The notes beneath the pieces are model-generated. The model searched no databases and was not told the origin of the DNA. It saw nothing but the letters and a program-made list of their open reading frames with translations. Made by a program: the position numbers and the translations under genes. A DNA stretch of 64,000 bases, from the NCBI RefSeq assembly GCF_001598375.1, contig NZ_BCYV01000003.1:146132-210131 (forward strand), read 5' to 3'. This DNA is from Novosphingobium capsulatum NBRC 12533. GTDB taxonomy: Bacteria > Pseudomonadota > Alphaproteobacteria > Sphingomonadales > Sphingomonadaceae. Positions 15,885-24,938 of the stretch are shown here, piece after piece; positions within the stretch are counted from its first letter, which is position 1, and every line of letters begins with the position of its first letter.

Positions 15885-17054
15885 TCAGACCGGCAGGCCT
15901 ACATAGTTTTCGGCAATGCTGGTCTGCGCGGCGCGGCTGGTGGAGATATAGTCCAGCTCGGCCACCTGCATCGCCCGCTCGAACGGGCCGTCTTCGGGGA
16001 AGCGGTGCATCAGCTTGGTCAAAGACCAGCTGAAGCGTTCCGATTTCCACACCCGCGCCAGCGCCTTGGCCGAATAGCCGGCGATCGCATCGGCATCGTT
16101 GTGCTTGAAAAAGCCGCTCAGGGCCTGGGCGGCATAGTGCACGTCGCTCGCCGCCAGGTTCAGGCCCTTGGCGCCGGTGGGTGGCACGATGTGCGCGGCA
16201 TCGCCGCACAACAGCAGGTTGCCATGGCGCATGGGTTCGAACACATAGGAGCGCAGCGGCGCGATCGACTTTTCGATCGAAGGGCCGCGCGTCATCTGCG
16301 CGGCGGCATCGGGGCCCAGGCGAATGGCGAGTTCGTCCCAGATGCGCGCGTCGCTCCAGTCCTCGATCTTTTCGGTCAGCGGCACGTCCACGTAATAGCG
16401 GCTGCGGGTGTGGCTGCGCATCGAGGCCAGGGCAAAGCCGCGCTCGTGGTTGGCATAGATCAGCTCGTGGTTGCACGGCGGCACGTCGGCCAGGATGCCC
16501 AGCCAGCCGAACGGATAGACCCGCTCGTATTCGCGCGCCACGCTGGCGGGAATGGCCTTGCGCGAGGGGCCATGGAAACCATCGCAGCCAACGATGAAGC
16601 GTGCGTCCAGGCGCTGTTCGCGGCCGTCGTGGGTGAAGGTGAGGTAGGGCGCGTCGCTCTCGATCGCGTGCAGCGCCACGTCGCTGGCGCCATAGAGCAC
16701 CGGCAACCCGCGTTCGGGCGCGGCATCCATCAGGTCGCGCGTCACTTCGGTCTGGCCATAGACGGTCACGGTCTGGCCCGTGAGGTTGGCCACGTCGATG
16801 CGGATCAGGCGCTCACCATCGGCCAGGTTGAAGCCTTCTTCCACCAGGCCCTCGGCCTTGAGCCGGGCATCCAGGCCCAGCCGCTCCATCAGGTTGACGG
16901 TGATTGCTTCCAGCACGCCGGCGCGAATGCGGCCCAGCACATAGTCACCGGTCTGGCGTTCCACCACCACGCATTCGATGCCTTCGGCACGCAGCAGGTG
17001 GCCCAGCAACAGCCCGGCGGGGCCGGCACCAATGATCGCAACTTGGGTTTTCAT
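15885..17054 (-). CDS. pobA: 4-hydroxybenzoate 3-monooxygenase
   Basis: FAD-dependent hydroxylation of 4-hydroxybenzoate to protocatechuate with NADPH. The 389-residue protein starts with the flavin fold QVAIIGAGPAGLLLGHLL, has the substrate-side motif QTGDYVLGRIRAGVLE, the NADPH/FAD motif VGCDGFHGPSR and the second FAD motif LCGDAAHIVPPTGAKGLNLA, all close to Pseudomonas PobA. Length fits the roughly 390-residue family. It is divergent from an AraC-type gene at 17176, the classic pobA-pobR arrangement. A GGGGTGGC / GCCACCCC hairpin lies just past the stop. Confidence 0.93.
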   Translation of the reverse strand: MKTQVAIIGAGPAGLLLGHLLRAEGIECVVVERQTGDYVLGRIRAGVLEAITVNLMERLGLDARLKAEGLVEEGFNLADGERLIRIDVANLTGQTVTVYGQTEVTRDLMDAAPERGLPVLYGASDVALHAIESDAPYLTFTHDGREQRLDARFIVGCDGFHGPSRKAIPASVAREYERVYPFGWLGILADVPPCNHELIYANHERGFALASMRSHTRSRYYVDVPLTEKIEDWSDARIWDELAIRLGPDAAAQMTRGPSIEKSIAPLRSYVFEPMRHGNLLLCGDAAHIVPPTGAKGLNLAASDVHYAAQALSGFFKHNDADAIAGYSAKALARVWKSERFSWSLTKLMHRFPEDGPFERAMQVAELDYISTSRAAQTSIAENYVGLPV

Positions 17055-17175
17055 CGCGCGTGTCTCTCCCGTGGCGGCCCATCGGGCGGGGCTGCCATGC
17101 CCTGCTTTCTTGACATCGGCAGGGCCATGCGGGAATGCATGGGGCTGACATAAGATGGCACTTTCAGGACAAGCG

Positions 17176-18069
17176 ATGATCAGCCTGCGCATTCCCAGCT
17201 ATGCCCTCTACGGTGAGCAGCATGGCGGGCAGCAGGGTGGGATCGCCGCCGGATTTGCCCATATCGAAACCATTGCCGCGCGCTCTTCCTTGCACGATTG
17301 GGAAATCAGGCCCCATCGCCATGCCGATTTCGTGCAAGTGCTGCTGGTGCACAGCGGACAGGCGCGGATCACGTTTGATGGGGTGGAACAGGCGCTGGCC
17401 GGTCCCCTGGCGGTAATCGTGCCGGCCGGCGTGGTGCACGGCTTCGGCTTTGCCGCCGATGTGGTGGGCCATGTCGTCACGCTCGGTGCCGATTTTCTCG
17501 CCCGCGCGCCGGCGCCGGCCGATCCGCTGCGCCGCGCGCTGACCCAGGGGCAGGCCGCCCCGCTCGAGGGGGCGCCGGCGCGCCGCGCGGCCTGGCTCGC
17601 GGCCGAAATGCTCGCCCTTCAAGCCGATCACACCACCGGCGATCCGCTGCTTTTGGCCATGGCCGAAACCCTGGCGCGCTGCGTGGCGCAAGGCGCGCCC
17701 GATGCCGGCCCGGCGCCCGACACGCGGCTCGATCGCTTTGCCCAACTGGTAGAGGTGCACTTTCGCAGCCATCGCGATCTGGCGTTCTATGCCAGCGCGC
17801 TCGGCACCACGCCGCGCACGCTCTCGCGCCTCACCGCCGCGCGGCTGGGCTGTTCGCCGATGGACGTGGTCCACCGCCGCCTGGCGCGCGAGGCGCATCG
17901 CCTGCTGCGCTATACCAACGCCACCGCCGCCCAGGTGGCCGCCGAGCTAGGCTTTGAAGATCCATCCTATTTCTCGCGCTTCTACTTGCGCCTCACCGGC
18001 CGCCGCCCGGCGCAGGATCGCGCCGGCGCCACGCAATCGGCCTTGCAAGGCGTGGGTGAGCCGCTATGA
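17176..18069 (+). CDS. pobR: AraC family regulator, probable pobA activator (PobR-like)
   Basis: The 297-residue protein has an N-terminal cupin sensor domain (PHRHADFVQVLLVHSGQA, about residues 45-100) and a C-terminal AraC double helix-turn-helix (LAFYASALGTTPRTLSRLT, then AAQVAAELGFEDPSYFSRFY). Such regulators divergent from pobA respond to 4-hydroxybenzoate in other bacteria; the effector here is inferred from position. AGGA six bases before the ATG at 17176 supports this start; an ATG at 17155 is the alternative. The gap to pobA is about 120 bases. The symbol rests on context. Confidence 0.8.
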   Translation: MISLRIPSYALYGEQHGGQQGGIAAGFAHIETIAARSSLHDWEIRPHRHADFVQVLLVHSGQARITFDGVEQALAGPLAVIVPAGVVHGFGFAADVVGHVVTLGADFLARAPAPADPLRRALTQGQAAPLEGAPARRAAWLAAEMLALQADHTTGDPLLLAMAETLARCVAQGAPDAGPAPDTRLDRFAQLVEVHFRSHRDLAFYASALGTTPRTLSRLTAARLGCSPMDVVHRRLAREAHRLLRYTNATAAQVAAELGFEDPSYFSRFYLRLTGRRPAQDRAGATQSALQGVGEPL

Positions 18070-18070
18070 A
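18043..18070 (+). promoter_or_regulatory. Possible promoter of the MetE-like gene
   Basis: TTGCAA and TATGAA, 16 bases apart, lie in the last codons of the AraC gene. The shared dyad at 18074-18087 then falls at the expected transcription start, a typical repressor position. Confidence 0.35.
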
Positions 18071-18073
18071 ATC

Positions 18074-18087
18074 TTCACAACCGTGAA
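18074..18087. promoter_or_regulatory. Shared operator-like dyad TTCAC-N4-GTGAA, copy 1
   Basis: TTCACAACCGTGAA lies 21 bases before the MetE-like start codon. The only other copy seen by eye is TTCACAAACGTGAA upstream of the O-demethylase gene (27647-27660), differing in one spacer base. This suggests one regulator; the IclR protein at 19749 is the nearest candidate. Confidence 0.5.
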
Positions 18088-18108
18088 ATAGCGCAAGGGA
18101 GAGGCCCC

Positions 18109-19242
18109 GTGGCCCATATCAAGACCACCCATGTCGGCAGCCTGCCGCGGGGCGAGGAACTCACGCCGCTGCTGCTCGCCCGCGATGCCGGCAAGCCTTA
18201 TGACGCCGCCGATTTCGATACCAAGGTCGGCGCGGCGGTGAAGGATGCCGTGCGCCACCAGGTGGACGCGGGCGTGTCGATCGTCAGCGATGGCGAACTG
18301 GGCAAGGTGGGCTATTCCACCTACATGATCGAGCGGCTGTCGGGCTTTGGCGGGCATATCGATCGCAAGCCGGCGGCGGACCTTGCCGAAGTGCCGGGCC
18401 TGGCCAAGAAGCTTTCGGCCATCATGGGTTCCCAGGAGTTCGTCCGCGCCTCGTGCATCGGGCCGGTCAAGCTGGTCACGCTCGAACCGCTGCACGACGA
18501 TATCCGCCGCTTCCGCGCAGCGCTCGACGCCCATGGTGCGCCCGATACGCAGGGCTTCATGAACGCGGCCTCGCCGGGCCTGATCACCGCGTTCCAGGTC
18601 AACCGCCACTATCCCAGCCACGAAGCCTATCTGGCCGACCTCGCCGATGCCATGCGCGAGGAATACGAGACGATCGTCAACGCCGGCTTCTTCCTGCAAC
18701 TCGACTGTCCCGATCTCGCCATGTCGCGCCACACCGGCTATCAGGACATGAGCGAGGCGGACTTCCTGAAAGTCGCGGCCGCCAATGTCGAGGCGCTCAA
18801 CGCCGCCACCGCCAATATCCCGCCCGAAAAGATGCGCATGCACGTGTGCTGGGGCAATTACGAAGGCCCGCACGATCACGATATCCCGCTTGAACGGGTG
18901 ATCGATATCGTCCTCAAGGCGCGGCCCTCCACCGTGCTGTTCGAGGCGGCCAATCCCCGCCACGAGCATGAATGGAAAGTCTGGGCCGATGCCAAGGTGC
19001 CCGATACCAAGGTGCTGGCGCCCGGCCTGATCGACACCTGCTCCAACTATATCGAGCATCCCGAACTGGTGGCCCAGCGCATTGAGCGCTTTGCCGCCAT
19101 CGTCGGCCCCGATCGCGTGGTGGCCAGCACCGATTGCGGCTTCGGCACCTTTGCCGGCTATGGCAAGATCGATCCGATCGTCACCTGGCGCAAGCTCAAG
19201 TCCCTGCGCGAGGGCGCCGATATCGCCGGAGCCCGCCTGTGA
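18109..19242 (+). CDS. MetE-like cobalamin-independent methyltransferase (UROD/MetE core family)
   Basis: A short (377-residue) relative of the catalytic half of MetE, the methionine synthase that uses methyl-tetrahydrofolate; the family also includes epoxyalkane:CoM transferase. Zinc ligands are visible as His245-x-Cys247 (MHVCWG) and Cys343 (STDCGFGTF), so a thiol acceptor is likely. THVGSLPRG at the N-terminus is the usual family opening. A GTG start follows GGGAGAGG. The stop overlaps the next gene by 4 bases (GTGA), so the two are probably coupled. The shared dyad with the O-demethylase hints that it takes methyl groups from demethylation, which is inference. Confidence 0.78.
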   Translation: MAHIKTTHVGSLPRGEELTPLLLARDAGKPYDAADFDTKVGAAVKDAVRHQVDAGVSIVSDGELGKVGYSTYMIERLSGFGGHIDRKPAADLAEVPGLAKKLSAIMGSQEFVRASCIGPVKLVTLEPLHDDIRRFRAALDAHGAPDTQGFMNAASPGLITAFQVNRHYPSHEAYLADLADAMREEYETIVNAGFFLQLDCPDLAMSRHTGYQDMSEADFLKVAAANVEALNAATANIPPEKMRMHVCWGNYEGPHDHDIPLERVIDIVLKARPSTVLFEAANPRHEHEWKVWADAKVPDTKVLAPGLIDTCSNYIEHPELVAQRIERFAAIVGPDRVVASTDCGFGTFAGYGKIDPIVTWRKLKSLREGADIAGARL

Positions 19243-19646
19243 GTGGCCCAGTGACCGAGGACGAGCGCCGCGCGATCGAGGCCGATTGCGCCCGCCTCAT
19301 CGCGCTCTACGCCAATCTCAACGACGAAGCGCGCTGGGAGGAAGCGGCCGCGCTCTATGCCTCCGATGGCCTGATGACGCGGCCGACCGCGCCCGATGCG
19401 CCGATTGTGGGGCAAGACGCGATCCTCGCCGCCTTCCGCGCCCGCCCGCCGCGCACCACCCGGCACGTGTGCAGCAACGTGGTGATTGACGTGGAAAGCG
19501 CCGACAGCGCGCGCGGCACCAGTGCCATGCTGCTGTTCACCGGCGCGCCGGCGCCGCTGGTCGGCTCGTTCCACGATCGCTTCGTGCGCACGCCCGAAGG
19601 CTGGCGCTTTTCCGAAAGACGCGGCACCCTCCTCTTCCAACCCTAA
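19239..19646 (+). CDS. NTF2-like (SnoaL-type) small protein
   Basis: A 135-residue cone-fold protein of the SnoaL/NTF2 superfamily: an N-terminal helix (DCARLIALYANLNDEARWEE), AALYASDGLM, and a C-terminal strand set ending SFHDRFVRTPEGWRFSERR. Members are isomerases, hydrolases or binding proteins, often acting on small ring compounds. The GTG start overlaps the MetE-like stop by 4 bases, so the genes are translated together. No catalytic residues can be assigned with confidence. Confidence 0.75.
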   Translation: MSGPVTEDERRAIEADCARLIALYANLNDEARWEEAAALYASDGLMTRPTAPDAPIVGQDAILAAFRARPPRTTRHVCSNVVIDVESADSARGTSAMLLFTGAPAPLVGSFHDRFVRTPEGWRFSERRGTLLFQP

Positions 19647-19656
19647 CCACAAACAA

Positions 19657-19698
19657 AAAGCCCCCTCCTCTTCAGAGGAGGGGGTTGGGGGTGGTGCG
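19657..19698 (+). repeat. Repeat family A (single copy)
   Basis: A CCCCCTCCTCTTCAGAGGAG unit with the GGGGTTGGGGGTGGTG tail, after the NTF2-like stop and before the IclR gene. Confidence 0.85.
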
Positions 19699-19748
19699 AA
19701 GCCAAGCGCAAACGCCAACTCCGCCCCGAAAAAAGGACCACCCCACCC

Positions 19749-20510
19749 ATGGCCTCTGCCCCGTCCACCCCCACTTCGGCCAAGATGGGCCCGGTCAAAT
19801 CGGCGCTGCGCACGCTCGACGTGATCGAATTCGTCGTGGCCCATGCCGGCGGCGTGGTGGCGCAGGATGTGGCCCTGGCGCTGGGCATTCCGGTGTCGAG
19901 CCTGTCCTACCTGCTCGCCACGCTGGTGGAGCGGCAATACCTGGCGCGGGAAGGGCGGCGCTATCTGCCCGGCCCCGGGCTGGAGCGGCTGCGCGTCGCC
20001 CCGGCGGCGCTGCCCCTGGCCGACCGCATGGCCCCGCTGGTCCGCGCGCTCAAGGTGGAACTCAACGAAACCGCCAGCTTCATGGTCCGCGTTGGCTGGG
20101 AAGTGGAAGCCGTGGTCACCGAAGCGAGCGACCAGACCCTGCGCTATGCCATCGAACCGGGTGCGCGCCGCCCGCTGCACTGCCTGGCGGCGGGCAAAGT
20201 GATCCTCGCCTGGCTGTCAGACGCAGACCTGCACCGCTACTTCGCCGAAAGCACGCGCCTGGCCATGACCGAACACACCCGCGTCCGCGACGAAGACCTG
20301 CGCGCCGACCTCGCCCGCATCCGCGAGGAGGGCATCAGCACCGCCTGCCACGAAGCCACCCTGGGCATCTGCGGCACCGCCGTGCCGGTGCTGAGCAACG
20401 GCCAGATGGTCGGTGTGCTGAGCGTGGCCGTGCCGGAAGTGCGGTTTGATGAAGCACTGGCGGCGCGGGTGCGGAGTGCGCTTAGGCGGGCGGCGGGGGC
20501 GGTTGGGTGA
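19749..20510 (+). CDS. IclR family transcriptional regulator
   Basis: A 253-residue regulator. The N-terminal winged helix is at about 17-80 (SALRTLDVIEFVV, VAQDVALALGIPVSSLSYLL) and the effector domain at about 95-250 (RRPLHCLAAGKVILAWL, GISTACHEATLGICGTAVPV). It sits just downstream of the MetE-like/NTF2-like pair, from which repeat A separates it. IclR members commonly control aromatic catabolism and are dimers that bind dyads, so it is a reasonable candidate for the TTCAC-N4-GTGAA motif. The effector is unknown. Confidence 0.87.
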   Translation: MASAPSTPTSAKMGPVKSALRTLDVIEFVVAHAGGVVAQDVALALGIPVSSLSYLLATLVERQYLAREGRRYLPGPGLERLRVAPAALPLADRMAPLVRALKVELNETASFMVRVGWEVEAVVTEASDQTLRYAIEPGARRPLHCLAAGKVILAWLSDADLHRYFAESTRLAMTEHTRVRDEDLRADLARIREEGISTACHEATLGICGTAVPVLSNGQMVGVLSVAVPEVRFDEALAARVRSALRRAAGAVG

Positions 20511-20990
20511 GGTGTGAGGAGTGCAGAGAAATCAAAATCGGCAGCTTCCGACCAAAATCCGCCGTTCCGATCGGCGAGCGGGAGTAAATGCCCTTGTTCG
20601 GAACGGCCGTCGGCGGCACTTATGGCTTCCTAGGCAGTGAGCGCCATAGTGCTGGTAGGAGGACGTGCTCAAGAAAATCACAAAGTCTGCACTGCGAATA
20701 AGCTAGGCGAGTTAGGCAAGGGTTATGACTGGATTTAGCACAGTGGAATTGGCAGCTTGGTGGAGCTTTGAAATGTGATCATAAGCTCGATGCAAATAGT
20801 AGCGACGATTATATTTGAAAATGAAAAGGCTAAGCGCTAAATTTAATAATTAAAATTATCCGTATTATTTTTTTCTGAAAATGTGCGTTAGAGAATTATA
20901 GGTTTGGTAGGCACTGAGCGCTTTGGCGTTTATTAATCTCTCTGGGGCGTATTTACTGTCTTAAAGGGCAACATAAAAATTGGGGGTATA
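20511..20990. other. Gene-free left part of an AT-rich islet
   Basis: No convincing gene. The first ~120 bases hold an imperfect inverted repeat around CCGTTCCGA / TCGGAACGG; beyond about 20700 the base composition drops sharply towards AT. GGGGGTATA just before 20991 is the ribosome binding site of the next gene. Confidence 0.5.
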
Positions 20991-21837
20991 ATGAAAACTG
21001 AGATTACGCCAAAGATAAATTCCGGTTTTTTTGTCAATGAGACGGAGTTGGCTAGAATAAAAGATTCAGTCAATGACCAGTTTCGCAAAATAAATGGTGG
21101 TGCTGATGCAGATTTTAAATTTGAGGTTAAATATATAAATGGTGGAATTACAGATTTCTTGTCAATAGGAGACATTATTTCGGAGGAAAACGATGGATCA
21201 AAACGAGTGATCAGGCTGGTGATTAGAGCCTCCTCAGTGGCTGCTCCGCGTGCTTCCGTTGAGCTGCGTCTCAGTGATCACTCTCATGAAGAAAACTCAG
21301 ATAGCGCGCCGATTTCGTATTCCGTCGTATCTGATGATCAGGACTGGACCTTTGTGACAGCATCTACGCTGGAGGAGCGAGTCAACAAAATACGGACAAG
21401 CAAAATCGCCCGATTTTTCGCTAATCCGAAGTTGTATCATACAGCGCCAATGATCATAGCTATGGGTGTTATGGCATACGTTATATTTGGTGTTGCTAGA
21501 ATTGGAGATGATAAAATTGATAAAATAAAACAAATTCGGGATACATCGAGGGATATGTGGGAATATATGTATCGTGTAGACACTATGAAATCGTTAGATA
21601 ATAATTTTGCATTTGTACCGTTATTGATGACGCCAATTTTTATAATGTCACTTTTGTCGGAATACATATTCAATCCAATTTTGCGATGGTTTCCAACTTA
21701 TACGTTCTATTGGGGGGGACCGAGTTAAATCTTATAATTTCAAAATTGGAGTTATAAAATTTACTTTTATATCAGTTATTTTATCAATATTGCTGGGAAT
21801 TTTAGGAAACTATATATACGATTCAGTAAAGCGTTAG
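20991..21837 (+). pseudogene. Uncharacterised AT-rich membrane protein, frame broken at a G7 run
   Basis: Not recognised. Frame 1 (20991-21728) encodes 245 residues: a soluble N-terminal domain of about 145 residues (with FKFEVKYINGG and VIRLVIRASS), a hydrophobic helix at about 150-172 (PMIIAMGVMAYVIFGVA) and another at about 203-225 (FVPLLMTPIFIMSLLSEYIF). It stops soon after a run of seven G at 21712-21718. Removing one G opens a second frame to 21837 that adds 39 residues, including a third helix (KFTFISVILSILLGILGNYI) and a basic end VKR, giving 281 residues. Codon use is AT-rich, unlike every neighbour, which points to transfer. It could be a real frameshift, phase variation or a sequencing error. 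Confidence 0.6.
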
Positions 21838-22254
21838 GAAGGTGAATTTCTTGTTTCTGATAGTATGTGTATGGAAGTGAGACGCCCCATGTTGATTTGG
21901 AAATAATGATCTTTTGTGGGCAAGATGTACACCGAGCACTGTCGTCGGCTAGTGAGCTTCGAGGTTGCCGAGCTATCACTTAGAGTTTGTCGGGGCCTAT
22001 AGGTGTGTCGGCGCACTGGAAACCGCATCTCATTTAGAATTGGGATAAAATAGTTTTTTCCTCGACTTTTATTCTCGAATTTGGCTCGCAATATCGATGA
22101 AGAAATTAATGTATTTGTAGCTTTATAGGTGCGTTTTCGGAAAGTAATAAAAATACGTGGTTATTGTCTAAAGTATTGCTCAACGCATGCGGTGAATAAT
22201 AACGAAACCACCCACTCGGCCACGGGCCTAAGCATGGGTAAATTGGTCACCCCC
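21838..22254. other. Gene-free right part of the AT-rich islet
   Basis: No gene with acceptable codon use or ribosome site on either strand. Composition remains AT-rich until about 22200, then returns abruptly to the GC-rich background at the 3' end of the next minus-strand gene. No flanking direct repeat or integrase was found by eye. Confidence 0.5.
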
Positions 22255-23103
22255 TCAAAACTTCCGCGTAACCCCAAACGCCAGTTCCACATCCGGCGTA
22301 TCCCTGTTCAACCCCGCCACTGCCTGCACGTCCAGTTGCAGCATCTTCGCCGGCTGGACGTCGAACGACAGCGCCGCGCGGCTCATCGTCGCGTGGTGTT
22401 CCGGGTCCTGGTCTCGCAGGAATTGCAGTTCCGGGGTCAGGCGCATGGTCTTGGACAGGTGCACCTGCACGCCCATCGCCGTGCCATAGGCGAGGTGGCG
22501 GCCCTGGCCGCTTTCGTTCACCGCCGCGTCCACTTCGGGGGAGAGTTCCAGCGAGACGGTGTCGTTGATCTTGTAGCTGGTCGGCACGATCAGCCCGGCG
22601 CTCCAGTCGCCAGCGCCCACTTCGGCATGGCCGGTGGGGAGCGTGACGAACGGCAGCGCCGCGATGGCGAGGCCGGTCTTGCCTTCGGCGGGGTGGCGCA
22701 GGTTCTGCTTCACGCCCAGCGTCACGTCGCCCACGCCCTGCGCGGTGTCGATGCTGCCGGTGGGGATGTCGCGGGTGCGCACGTGGCCGAAGGCGGTCCA
22801 GCCCAGCCGCAGTTCGGTGGTGGGGGTTACCCCATAGCGCAGCAGCACGTCGCCGCTGGTGATCGTGTCGCTGCGCTGGTCGGCCTGACGGTCCAGCGTC
22901 CAGTCGCCCAGGCCCACTTCCACCTGCAGCCGGCCGGGATCGACCGTGCAGGCCGGGGTGTTGAGGCCTGGCCGATCGCTGCACAGATCGCGCAGGGTGG
23001 GGTGGTGCGTGCTGTCCTGCGCCACTTCATCGGGCGTGCCGGTATCCTGTGCGGCGGCCGGCGTGGCGGCGAGCGCCACGGCGGCAATGATCCATGCTCT
23101 CAT
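22255..23103 (-). CDS. Outer membrane transporter-like protein (phenol MetA degradation family)
   Basis: The 282-residue protein has a signal peptide (about 1-18, ending PAAAQD) and a pattern of amphipathic strands ending in VELAFGVTRKF, as in outer membrane barrels. The opening CSDRPGLNTPACTVDPGRLQ and the strand run VGDVTLGVKQNL fit the family annotated as putative MetA pathway of phenol degradation or transporter. A role in aromatic compound entry is suggested by family name and by the nearby catabolic genes, not shown. It ends at the border of the AT-rich islet. Confidence 0.72.
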   Translation of the reverse strand: MRAWIIAAVALAATPAAAQDTGTPDEVAQDSTHHPTLRDLCSDRPGLNTPACTVDPGRLQVEVGLGDWTLDRQADQRSDTITSGDVLLRYGVTPTTELRLGWTAFGHVRTRDIPTGSIDTAQGVGDVTLGVKQNLRHPAEGKTGLAIAALPFVTLPTGHAEVGAGDWSAGLIVPTSYKINDTVSLELSPEVDAAVNESGQGRHLAYGTAMGVQVHLSKTMRLTPELQFLRDQDPEHHATMSRAALSFDVQPAKMLQLDVQAVAGLNRDTPDVELAFGVTRKF

Positions 23104-23153
23104 GCTGTGCCCCTGTTGTTACGGGGGCAACGTGCCTGGGTCGGCGCCGTTCC

Positions 23154-24698
23154 TCAGCGCGGCGGCAGCACCGGCGCCTGGCGGGCATGGGCTGCCTGTT
23201 CAAAGGCATAGCCATAGGCGAGCAGCCGCGCATCGTCCCACGCCGTGCCCACGAACGAGAGGCCCACGGGCAGCCCGGACACTGCGCCCATCGGCACGGT
23301 CAGGTGGGGATAGCCGGCCACCGCCGCCAGCCCGCCCGCGCCGCCACCGACGAAATTGTCTTTCAGCACCGGGTCGATCAGCCAGGCTGGGCCGAGGGTG
23401 GGGGCGACCAGCGCGGTCACGTGGTTGTCGGCCAGCATGCGGTCGATCCCTTCGGGGCCGGCCTTGGCCTTCGCCTCGGCCGCCGCCTTGATATAGGCGG
23501 GATCGGCCAGGCCCTTGGTCTTGTCCGCCTCTTCGAAATAGTCCTGGCCGAACAGCGCCAGTTCCTGCGCGGAGTGGGCGGTGTTGAACGCGATCAGATC
23601 AGCCAGGGTGCGGCTGGGCACCTTGGCCGGATCGGTGGAGGCGAGGTAGGTGGCCATGTCGGCCTTGAGTTCGGTGGACAGCACCAGCTGTTCGCGCTCC
23701 CCCACGCCATCGGTGGCGGGCGGCGGCGCCTTGATCTCCACCAGCGTGGCGCCAGCGGCGCGCAGCGTGGCCAGCGCGCGTTCGAACAGGGCATCGGTTT
23801 CGGGATGGAACCCGGCGGCAAAGCGCATCACGCCGATGCGCGCGCCTTTCAGGCCATCGGGCGTGAGGCCACGGGTGAAATCGTGGCCCAGGCTGTCGGC
23901 CCGCGCCGTGGCGGGATCGGCCGGGTCGCTGCCGGCCATGCCGCCCAGCAGCAGCGCCGCGTCGCGCACGCTGCGCGCCATCGGGCCGGGGGTATCCTGG
24001 CTGTGGCTGATCGGCACGACATGCGTGCGCGAGACCAGGCCCACCGTGGGCTTGAATCCAACCAGGCCATTGATCGCCGAAGGGCAGGTGATCGAGCCAT
24101 CGGTTTCGGTGCCCACCGTCGCCGCGGCAAAGCTGGCCGCTGCCGCCGCGCCCGAACCGGCGCTCGATCCGCAGGTGCTGCGGCGCGGATCGTAGGGATT
24201 GCGCGCCTGGCCGCCCGTGGCGCTCCAGCCGCTGATCGAATGGTTGGAGCGGATATTGGCCCATTCGGAAAGGTTGGTCTTGCCCAGGATGATCGCGCCC
24301 GCCGCGCGCAGCCGCGCCACCAGCGGCGCATCGCGGTCGGTCACATTGCCGGCCAGCGCCAGGCTGCCCGCCGTGGTCGCCACGGGATCGGCGCTTTCGA
24401 TATTGTCCTTGATCAGGATGGGAATGCCTTCGAGCGGCAGATGCGTGGCATGCGCCCGCCGCGCGGCATCGGCCTGGCGCGCCTGCTCCAGCGCCTGGGG
24501 ATTGAGCGCGATCACCGCATGCAGCGTGGGATCGAACCGGGCAATGCGCGCCTCATAGGCCGTGACCAGTTCGGCCGAGGTGACGCGCCCGGCATCGAGA
24601 TCGGCCCGCAGCACGTCGAGCGATTTTTCCGCCACGTCATAGGCATGGGCCGGGGTGGCGAAGAGCATGGCAGTGGCGAGGAGCAATGGCAGGCGCAT
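23154..24698 (-). CDS. Secreted amidase (amidase signature family)
   Basis: Hydrolyses amide bonds with a Ser-cisSer-Lys triad. The 514-residue protein has a Sec signal peptide (about 1-19, ending TPAHAY) and the amidase signature: catalytic Lys in PILIKDNIE, the Gly/Ser-rich loop STCGSSAGSGAAAAASFA, and the nucleophile region GTETDGSITCPSAINGLVGF. The ATG follows GAAACCGCCCGCC with no strong ribosome site. It may be in one transcript with the outer membrane protein gene 50 bases downstream. The substrate is unknown; a secreted form suggests a periplasmic amide or peptide. Confidence 0.85.
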   Translation of the reverse strand: MRLPLLLATAMLFATPAHAYDVAEKSLDVLRADLDAGRVTSAELVTAYEARIARFDPTLHAVIALNPQALEQARQADAARRAHATHLPLEGIPILIKDNIESADPVATTAGSLALAGNVTDRDAPLVARLRAAGAIILGKTNLSEWANIRSNHSISGWSATGGQARNPYDPRRSTCGSSAGSGAAAAASFAAATVGTETDGSITCPSAINGLVGFKPTVGLVSRTHVVPISHSQDTPGPMARSVRDAALLLGGMAGSDPADPATARADSLGHDFTRGLTPDGLKGARIGVMRFAAGFHPETDALFERALATLRAAGATLVEIKAPPPATDGVGEREQLVLSTELKADMATYLASTDPAKVPSRTLADLIAFNTAHSAQELALFGQDYFEEADKTKGLADPAYIKAAAEAKAKAGPEGIDRMLADNHVTALVAPTLGPAWLIDPVLKDNFVGGGAGGLAAVAGYPHLTVPMGAVSGLPVGLSFVGTAWDDARLLAYGYAFEQAAHARQAPVLPPR

Positions 24699-24732
24699 GG
24701 CGGGCGGTTTCCCTTGGGGCGTTGTGTCAGGC

Positions 24733-24828
24733 CCAGCACCACCCCCCGACCCCCTCCTCTCAAGATGAGGGGGGAGAAGCCCGTCAAAGCCCCCTCCTCT
24801 TCAGAGGAGGGGGTTGGGGGTGGTGCGA
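24733..24828. repeat. Repeat family A, inverted pair
   Basis: A left copy in reverse orientation (CACCACCCCCCGACCCCCTC) faces a right copy in forward orientation ending GGTTGGGGGTGGTG. The two can fold into one long hairpin between the divergent amidase and UvrB/C-motif genes. Confidence 0.85.
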
Positions 24829-24938
24829 AACCTAACACAACCCACACTGGCACACCCCACCAACCCCGGCCAGTTGCCCTTTGGCCGGTGCGCACAGCCG
24901 GGATGGCACTTTCCGCGCCGCTCGCGCATTATCGCATC

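Noticed and set aside
20991..21837. Phage defence or toxin gene in the AT-rich islet
   Set aside because: The protein has a soluble domain and membrane helices, but no known effector motif, partner gene or integrase supports a defence role, so no function was assigned.
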